From Streptomyces sp. WAC 01529 (GTDB lineage: Bacteria; Actinomycetota; Actinomycetes; Streptomycetales; Streptomycetaceae): a stretch of 64,000 nt of DNA. Position numbers and translations under genes: made by a program. Shown here in pieces: positions 58,695 to 64,000 of this stretch (positions are counted from its first letter, which is position 1; the number at the start of each line of letters is the position of its first letter). The stretch is taken from positions 8,087,001 through 8,151,000 of the forward strand of contig NZ_CP029617.1 of the NCBI RefSeq assembly GCF_003945545.1, read 5' to 3'. A model generated the notes under the pieces. It was not told where the DNA came from and did not search any database. It worked only from the letters and a program-made list of their open reading frames with translations.

Positions 58695-58738
58695 GTGCCC
58701 AGGCCCCTGGAGAGCGCGGCGCGCACGGGCCTGGGCAC
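58695..58738 (+). terminator. Hairpin after the ACP gene
   Basis: Perfect 12-bp inverted repeat GTGCCCAGGCCC / GGGCCTGGGCAC with a 20-nt loop, starting 4 bp after the ACP stop codon. Confidence 0.6.
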
Positions 58739-58749
58739 AACGACCGGAC

Positions 58750-58776
58750 AGCCGGGGCCCGTCATGGGCCCCGGCT
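58750..58776. terminator. Bidirectional terminator between ACP and exporter genes
   Basis: Perfect 11-bp inverted repeat AGCCGGGGCCC / GGGCCCCGGCT with a 5-nt loop, followed by CTTCCTT; lies between convergent genes ending at 58691 and 58788. Confidence 0.8.
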
Positions 58777-58787
58777 CTTCCTTGTGG

Positions 58788-60464
58788 TCAGGGCCGGTCC
58801 ACGGGCTCGGGGCGGTCGTGGACGGACTCCCTCGATTCCTGTTTCACCAGATCCACGCCGTCCTCGGGCGCGTCACCGCCGCCCTCGGTCGCCGGGGTGA
58901 TCCGCCCCGCCAAGGGCGGGATGAACAGGAAGACGGCGACCGCCACCACCACGAGGATGACGCCGGTGCACAGCGACGTGACCCCGAACGCGTCCGTGAA
59001 CGCGTTGTCGGCGCGCCGCTTCAACTCCTCCCCGGCGGCGCCGGGCAGGGCGCCGGCCACTCCGACGGCGTCGGGGAGGCCTTCGCGCGCGGCATCCATG
59101 GCCTTGGGGTCCACCCCGGCGACGGGGTCGTCCATCTCCCTGCGGAAGAGCGCGGACGCCACGCTGCCCATGATCGCCACGCTCAGTCCGTTGCCGAGTT
59201 CGTAGGAGGTCTCCTCGATGCCCGCGGCGCCACCCGCGGTATCCGCGTCGGCCGTCGACATGATGGCGTCCGACGCGGCCGTCATGGCGCAACCCGCACC
59301 GGCGCCGATGCCCGCGAGGGCGATGGCGAACACCCAGTACTCGGTGTCGGGCTCGACGTTCATCAGGACGAAGAACGCGGCGCCGATCAGGCCCATCCCG
59401 ATCATCATGGCGTACCGCGTCCCGTACCTCGGGACGATGACGGACATGATCGGGGCCCCGATCATGGTGGCCAGGAGCAGCGGCAGCAGCCGAAGGCCCG
59501 ACTCCATCGGCGAGGCGCCGCCGATGAACTGCCAGTGCTGCGTGAGCAGCAGCATCAGCCCGCCCATGCCGAACATGGCAAGGACCACGGACACCACCGC
59601 CACGGAGAACGCGCGGTCGCGGAAGAGCGTCGGGTCGAAGAGCGGGTCGCGGATGCGCAGCACCCGCACCACCAGGGCGGTGAGCAGCACCAGGCCGAGA
59701 ACACCCGTGATGATCGTCTGCGCCTCCAGGCCCTTGGCGCCGCCGTGCTGGATGGCGTACACGAGGGAGATCAGGCCGGTGACGGAGAGCAGCGCTCCGA
59801 CGGTGTCCCAGCGCGGCGGATTCGGATGCCTGGATTCCGGGACCAGGGTCAGCGCGGCGATCAGGGCGAGGACCATGATCGGCACGTTGATCAGAAAGAC
59901 CGAGCCCCACCAGAAGTGCTCGATCATGACACCGCCGACCACCGGCCCGACCGCGGCACCGGCCGCCGACATGGTGGCCCACACGGCGAGCGCCACCGTC
60001 CGCTCTTTGCGGTCGGTGAAGACGTTCCGGATGATCGAGAGCGTCGACGGCATGATGATCGCCGCGCCGATGCCGAGCAGCGCGCGGGCCGTGATCAGCA
60101 TCGCGGGCCCGGTCGCCCAGGCCGCGGCGGCCGATGCGGCGCCGAAGACGATGAAGCCAAGGCACAGGAAACGTTTGCGGCCCACGCGGTCGCCGAGCGT
60201 GCCGCAGCTGATGAGCAGACCGGCGACGACGAGCGAGTAGACGTCGACGATCCACAGCAACTGCACCGATGAGGGTCGAAGTTCGGTGCTGAGCGTGGGC
60301 AGAGCCACGTTCAGCACCGTCAGGTCGAGGGCGACGACGAGAAGGCTCAGTGAGAGGACCCCCAGCACCGCCCATCGGTTTTTCGCCCCGGGGACGCCGC
60401 CGTCGTCACCGCCCTCACCTCCTCCGTGGCCCGCGCCCTGCTGCTCATGCACCACGCCGTCCAT
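58788..60464 (-). CDS. DHA2-family (14-TM) MFS drug exporter
   Basis: A 558-residue EmrB/QacA-type proton antiporter. Motif A is seen in LGDRVGRKRFLCLG, motif C in the AVGPVVGGVM helix, and LDLTVLNVALPTL (motif D1) near the N-terminus. The large size and about 14 helices are typical of multidrug and antibiotic exporters. It is divergently paired with a TetR gene across an operator-rich spacer and sits at the end of the polyketide cluster, so it is the likely self-resistance exporter. ATG with an AAGGAGG site. Confidence 0.92.
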   Translation of the reverse strand: MDGVVHEQQGAGHGGGEGGDDGGVPGAKNRWAVLGVLSLSLLVVALDLTVLNVALPTLSTELRPSSVQLLWIVDVYSLVVAGLLISCGTLGDRVGRKRFLCLGFIVFGAASAAAAWATGPAMLITARALLGIGAAIIMPSTLSIIRNVFTDRKERTVALAVWATMSAAGAAVGPVVGGVMIEHFWWGSVFLINVPIMVLALIAALTLVPESRHPNPPRWDTVGALLSVTGLISLVYAIQHGGAKGLEAQTIITGVLGLVLLTALVVRVLRIRDPLFDPTLFRDRAFSVAVVSVVLAMFGMGGLMLLLTQHWQFIGGASPMESGLRLLPLLLATMIGAPIMSVIVPRYGTRYAMMIGMGLIGAAFFVLMNVEPDTEYWVFAIALAGIGAGAGCAMTAASDAIMSTADADTAGGAAGIEETSYELGNGLSVAIMGSVASALFRREMDDPVAGVDPKAMDAAREGLPDAVGVAGALPGAAGEELKRRADNAFTDAFGVTSLCTGVILVVVAVAVFLFIPPLAGRITPATEGGGDAPEDGVDLVKQESRESVHDRPEPVDRP

Positions 60465-60494
60465 GACTGGCCTCCTTCGGGATTCCGTCAACTG

Positions 60495-60534
60495 GTCTCG
60501 TACGTCATACCAGCTATCGTACGTCGTACGAGAC
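60495..60534. promoter_or_regulatory. TetR operators between exporter and TetR gene
   Basis: Ten-bp arms GTCTCGTACG (60495-60504) and CGTACGAGAC (60525-60534) enclose two copies of a 15-bp element: TCGTACGTCATACCA (60498-60512) and the perfect palindrome TCGTACGTCGTACGA (60517-60531), 19 bp apart. TAGCAT at about 60540 is a candidate -10 for the leaderless TetR gene. Confidence 0.7.
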
Positions 60535-60551
60535 TGCGTTAGCATAGGACT

Positions 60552-61289
60552 GTGAATGAAACTTCTGGACGAGAAAACACACCGAAAGGCCAACCCGGCT
60601 CGATCTGGCTGCGCGAGGTGAAGCAGCGGCCGGCGAGGCAGCCGCTGAGCCGTGAACAGATCGTGCAGGCGGCGGTGCGTCTCCTGGATGAAGGGGGTGT
60701 CCGCAATCTGCGCATGCGTCAGCTCGCGGACTCGCTGAACTCGGCACCGATGTCGTTGTACTGGCACGTGTCGACCAAGGACGACCTGCTGGAACTGGCC
60801 GTCGACGCGGTCTTCCCCGATCCGCCGTCCCGGTCCGGCACGGGGGACTGGCGCGACGACATCAAGGCGGGCGCGACGGATCTGTTCGAGGTGCTGCTGC
60901 GGCACTCCTGGATGATCGAGCTGATGGGCGGTCATCCCCCGGTGGGGCCCCGCGCCCTGGCGCATACGAGCGCCATCATCGAGATCCTGGAGCAGGCCCA
61001 CTTCTCCCCGAGGCAGCTGGACTCGGCGCTCTCAGCGATCTACTACTACACCGTGGGCGCCGCCCTGTCCGAGGCGTCCTGGCAGGCGATGGCCCGCCAG
61101 AGCGCCGAGAGCGAGGAGGAGTGGGTGAGCCGCCTCGGCCCCTACCTCGGCATGGCGACCCAGTCCCACCCGGCGTCCCTGGGCGACTACGTCAAGCGCA
61201 GCGCTTCCAGCAGCACGGGCCAGCGGTTCCACGACGGCCTCGAATGCATGGTGTCCGGTATGGGGCAGATGCGTTCCGAGGACTCCTGA
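60552..61289 (+). CDS. TetR-family repressor of the exporter
   Basis: A 245-residue regulator. An N-terminal extension of about 35 residues precedes the HTH: LSREQIVQAAVRLLDEGGV and MRQLADSLNSAPMSLYWHV, the pattern of TetR proteins with the TetR_C-type C-terminal domain that controls drug efflux pumps. It should bind the paired palindromes in the divergent spacer and be released by the pathway product. GTG start directly after a TAGCAT -10-like box, hence probably leaderless. Confidence 0.9.
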   Translation: MNETSGRENTPKGQPGSIWLREVKQRPARQPLSREQIVQAAVRLLDEGGVRNLRMRQLADSLNSAPMSLYWHVSTKDDLLELAVDAVFPDPPSRSGTGDWRDDIKAGATDLFEVLLRHSWMIELMGGHPPVGPRALAHTSAIIEILEQAHFSPRQLDSALSAIYYYTVGAALSEASWQAMARQSAESEEEWVSRLGPYLGMATQSHPASLGDYVKRSASSSTGQRFHDGLECMVSGMGQMRSEDS

Positions 61290-61476
61290 GGCCCCGACAC
61301 GCCCCTCGGCCTGCTCCCGGCCGTGCTGGTCGTCCTCCTGGAGCAGGCCGCCGTCGACGATGACGCCATAGGCCGGCCGCCGACGGCTGTCGGCCCACCT
61401 CGACCCGGAACGCGAGCGGTTGGCCTCGCCGCGACCTGCCGCACGACGGGACTCCTCGCCGGCATCGTGGGAGGGC

Positions 61477-61747
61477 CGTTCCGGCGAACGGAGCGTGACC
61501 CTCCACGGCGGCGTACAGCGTGGCGCCCAGGGACCAGAGGTCGGACTCCGCCGTCGCGGGCAGGCCGCGGCGTGAGCGCGCCTTGTGCCTCGATGAGGTC
61601 GGCCAGGGACCCGCCGTCCACCAACTCCATGATGATCCAGGGCCGCTGCTCGTCGTGGGCCTGCCGGACGGCGCCCATGCCACCTAGGCCGAGCAGTCGG
61701 CTCAACCGGTAGCGGCCCGCGAGGAGTTGCCCGTGATCGTCATCCAC
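61477..61747 (-). pseudogene. Serine/threonine protein kinase remnant
   Basis: Pieces of a Hanks-type kinase remain in two frames. The first (from 61747) reads LLAGRYRLSRLLGLGGMGAV, the glycine-rich loop, which then jumps directly to DEQRPWIIMELVDGGSLADL, omitting the catalytic Lys and helix C Glu. A second fragment in another frame (about 61560-61477) reads TAESDLWSLGATLYAAVEGHAPF, the C-lobe after the missing HRD and DFG segments. The internal deletions and frameshift show the gene is broken. Confidence 0.7.
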
Positions 61748-61792
61748 GTAGAGGATATAGGTCAACAAGGCTGCCGTTCCCCGCTGCTTCCT

Positions 61793-63025
61793 CTACCGGC
61801 TCGCGAGGTGGCCCTCCAGCTCGTCGAGGACTGCGATCGTTCCGTCCTCGCTCTCGATGGTCCTTGAGATCTTGGCGCACCGCTCGCGGTACCGCTTGTC
61901 CTGAAGCGCCGTGCGCAGGGTGGCGGAGAGGCTGTCGGCCGTCAGGCGCCGAGCGCTGACGTACCCGGGGGAGAGGCCCAGGGCGGTCAGGCGGCGGGCC
62001 CAGAAGGGCTGGTCGAGTACGAGAGGTACCGGCACGGCGGGCACACCGGCCCGCAGACCGGCACCCACGGTCCCCGAGCCGGCGTGGTGGACGAGAGCGG
62101 ACATGCGGGGGAAGAGCCAGTCGTGCGGGCACTCGCCGATCGTGAGAATGCCGTCACCGTGGACGTCGAGGCCCTGCCAGCCCGCCTGTACCACCGCACG
62201 CACCCCTAGTCGGCGGACCACCGACTTGATCATGTCGCTGAGCGGCTCGGCGCCCCCGATGGACAGACTTCCGAAGCCGAAGAAGACGGGGGCGGGTCCC
62301 GACGCCAGGAAGTCGGCCAGCCTGTCGTCGGGGCGCCACGTGCTGTCCGTGGTGGGCCACCAGTAGCCCGCGCACTTGTGCCCTTGGGGGAGGACGAGTC
62401 TCTTCGGCAGCAGGGCGGGACTGAAACCGTGCAGGACGCGTGCTCCGCGCAGAATGCCACTGGGAGTCCTGAAGCGGCGGCTTCGCGCGCCCAGTTCACG
62501 TTGGAGCCAGGAGAGGGCGGGAGCGTACAAGGGATGCGTGGCCGCCCACACCAACCTCTCGGCGGCTCGGTACCCCCGGCCGGTGGCCGTATTCGCGCCG
62601 GCCTGCGGCACGAGCATGCCGGGAGACGCCGCGTAGATCCCGATACACGTGCGGCCGGTACCTTCGGCGATCACGGCGCACAGCGGATGCGTCATCGGGT
62701 GGGCCAGGATGATCTCGGCACCGTTGGTGACCGCCTCCAGGACGCCCCGGGCGATGACTTGGGTCATTTCCTGGGCGTTGCGTTTCCTGCGTCTGAGCCG
62801 GGCGGGACTCTGCCAGCGGTCGAACCGCTCGGCGGAGAGCGCGGACTCCTCGTGACGGGCCAGCGGCAGGATGTGGACGGGCATCCCACCCGCTTGGAAG
62901 CGCGCCGCGTGGCGCTCGGAAGTGGCGGCTGTCACCTCGTGGCCCGCAGCCTTCAGGCGGGCTCCCAAGCCCGCGTAGGGCAGCACGTCCCCGGTCGAGC
63001 CCCAGGTCACCAACAAGATCCGCAT
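61793..63025 (-). CDS. GT1-family glycosyltransferase
   Basis: A 410-residue GT-B fold enzyme of the UDP-glycosyltransferase/macrolide glycosyltransferase family. The N-terminus MRILLVTWGSTGDVLPYAGL is characteristic and the C-terminal donor site reads LVHHAGSGTVGAGLRAG, followed by PLVLDQPFWARRL. It would transfer a sugar to a lipid, macrolide or other small acceptor. There are no sugar-biosynthesis genes nearby, so it may be a macrolide-inactivating or general enzyme rather than part of the polyketide cluster. Start at the ATG 63025. Confidence 0.85.
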   Translation of the reverse strand: MRILLVTWGSTGDVLPYAGLGARLKAAGHEVTAATSERHAARFQAGGMPVHILPLARHEESALSAERFDRWQSPARLRRRKRNAQEMTQVIARGVLEAVTNGAEIILAHPMTHPLCAVIAEGTGRTCIGIYAASPGMLVPQAGANTATGRGYRAAERLVWAATHPLYAPALSWLQRELGARSRRFRTPSGILRGARVLHGFSPALLPKRLVLPQGHKCAGYWWPTTDSTWRPDDRLADFLASGPAPVFFGFGSLSIGGAEPLSDMIKSVVRRLGVRAVVQAGWQGLDVHGDGILTIGECPHDWLFPRMSALVHHAGSGTVGAGLRAGVPAVPVPLVLDQPFWARRLTALGLSPGYVSARRLTADSLSATLRTALQDKRYRERCAKISRTIESEDGTIAVLDELEGHLASR

Positions 63026-63178
63026 GCGGCCGAGTATGCACAGGGGGGCTGACCGCACGACGGACCAGAACGCCCGCATCCCCCAGAAGAGTGGGGTGCG
63101 GCCTCACCTTGACGCCGTGTGCGTGAAGCGGAGCACGAAATCAGCCCGCATTCGCGGAGGCTTAGGTATGTATGCGGG

Positions 63179-64000
63179 ATGTCTCTCAGCACCGACACCG
63201 CCGTCACGGTGGCTGACACCACCCTGGACTACCGCGGGTTCCGCTACCTCGCCCGCACGTCCACCGCCGGATCCTCCGCCACCGAACCGCTCGTCGTACT
63301 CGGTGGCTCCTCGCAGGACCGTTTCTCCTGGATGCGTTATGAGCGATGGCTTCTGCCGCACACCACCGTGGTGACCTTGGAACTGCCCGGCTACGGAGGC
63401 GCCGACGCGCTGCCCGTCGAACACGGCATGGACTTCCTCGCCGACGCCGTCTGCCACGCGACCGAAGCCCTTGCCCTGGGGCGGGTCAACGTTTTCGGTG
63501 CCTGCTTCGGAGCCTCCATCGCTCTGCGCCTCGCGCAACGGCACCCCGACCACGTCGCGCGTCTCATGCTCGGAGGCACAGCGGTCGAGATCTCTCCCGA
63601 GTACACCGCGTCGGCCAGGCGATGGCGTCGCATGGTCGACGACGGCCAATTCGACGAGATGGCCCAGGACATGGTCGAGCAGTTCATGGCCCCACCGGGA
63701 CACGGGAAGGTGCGGCGTCAAGCGGCGGTGGCACGCCTGATGCGGCAGAGGTTCGCCTGCCTCACCGCGCGTGAGCTCGCCATGGACATCACACACCACG
63801 AACGTCTGCTGACCCACCCCTGGAGCCTGCCCGGGCTCCCCGTCTCCGCCCCGGTGCTCGTCTTCACCGGCGAGCACGACACCATCACGCCGCCCGAGGT
63901 GGGGCGGAGAGTCGCCGCGGATCTCGGTGCCCGGTTCACCACCATCACGGAGTCCGACCATCTGGTCCAGATCGAACGCGACAGTGACCTGGCGGACCTG
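63179..64000 (+). CDS. Alpha/beta hydrolase with Cys in the nucleophile elbow (3' truncated)
   Basis: The gene runs off the end of the window with 274 codons visible and no stop. It is an alpha/beta hydrolase: VVLGGSSQDRFSW (oxyanion region), LELPGYGGAD, nucleophile elbow NVFGACFGASIALRLA, acid strand VLVFTGEHDTITPP and His in TESDHLVQIE. The elbow residue is Cys rather than Ser, as in dienelactone hydrolases, which may alter or lower esterase activity. The start at 63179 has only a distant GGAGG. Substrate unknown. Confidence 0.75.
   Translation, partial: MSLSTDTAVTVADTTLDYRGFRYLARTSTAGSSATEPLVVLGGSSQDRFSWMRYERWLLPHTTVVTLELPGYGGADALPVEHGMDFLADAVCHATEALALGRVNVFGACFGASIALRLAQRHPDHVARLMLGGTAVEISPEYTASARRWRRMVDDGQFDEMAQDMVEQFMAPPGHGKVRRQAAVARLMRQRFACLTARELAMDITHHERLLTHPWSLPGLPVSAPVLVFTGEHDTITPPEVGRRVAADLGARFTTITESDHLVQIERDSDLADL

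Overview
This is high-GC actinobacterial DNA, almost certainly from a Streptomyces. The signs are strong third-position GC, frequent GTG starts, several probably leaderless genes, Streptomyces-type small proteins (DUF6131, DUF5133), secreted S33 peptidases, and a TTA codon at the start of a pathway-type regulator. No tRNA, rRNA, CRISPR array or complete insertion sequence was seen.

Region 1-22.6 kb is a mosaic of ordinary accessory genes: a truncated PPOX-family flavoprotein, a HIT protein, secreted peptidases, an anti-sigma-type ATPase, an RNase HI, MarR/MFS and ArsR/MFS regulator-transporter pairs, an HPII-type catalase preceded by small stress-type genes, a ricin-type lectin, a TetR/RidA/ene-reductase locus with a readable promoter-operator, and an aminoglycoside-phosphotransferase-like protein. 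Many transcription units end in perfect GC-rich hairpins, which are listed.

Region 22.7-30.6 kb is the most unusual part. Two tandem small genes encode nearly identical leaders followed by six-cysteine cores spaced C-X6-C-X5-CC-X4-C-X4-C, the spacing of inhibitor-cystine-knot (knottin) peptides. They are followed, in tightly overlapping order, by a McjB-like protein lacking the expected catalytic Cys and His, an asparagine-synthetase/lasso-cyclase-like protein with altered ATP-site residues, a PqqD-like recognition protein, a MauE-thioredoxin fusion, an S9 prolyl-oligopeptidase-like hydrolase containing a seven-copy 39-bp in-frame repeat, and an ABC exporter. I read this as lasso-type machinery repurposed to mature and export disulfide-rich peptides. 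It also recalls what I remember of actinodefensin clusters. Two divergent STAND NTPases (NB-ARC and nSTAND-WD40) lie next to it at 30.7-36.2 kb.

Region 38.2-61.3 kb is a discrete-enzyme polyketide cluster: three KAS I/II-type ketosynthases, four KAS III-type enzymes, one ACP, three SDR reductases, an acyl-CoA ligase, a fused CoA-transferase, an enoyl-CoA-hydratase-like protein, a class III aminotransferase, an N-methyltransferase candidate, an amidohydrolase, a DHA2-family exporter with a divergent TetR, and a TTA-containing LuxR-type regulator. No acyltransferase or modular PKS is present. The combination matches what is known of macrotetrolide and pamamycin-type macrodiolide pathways. A shared 15-bp inverted repeat (GGTACY-N3-RAGTACC type) occurs upstream of the regulator and at two internal promoter regions. 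The window closes with a protein-kinase remnant, a glycosyltransferase and a truncated alpha/beta hydrolase.
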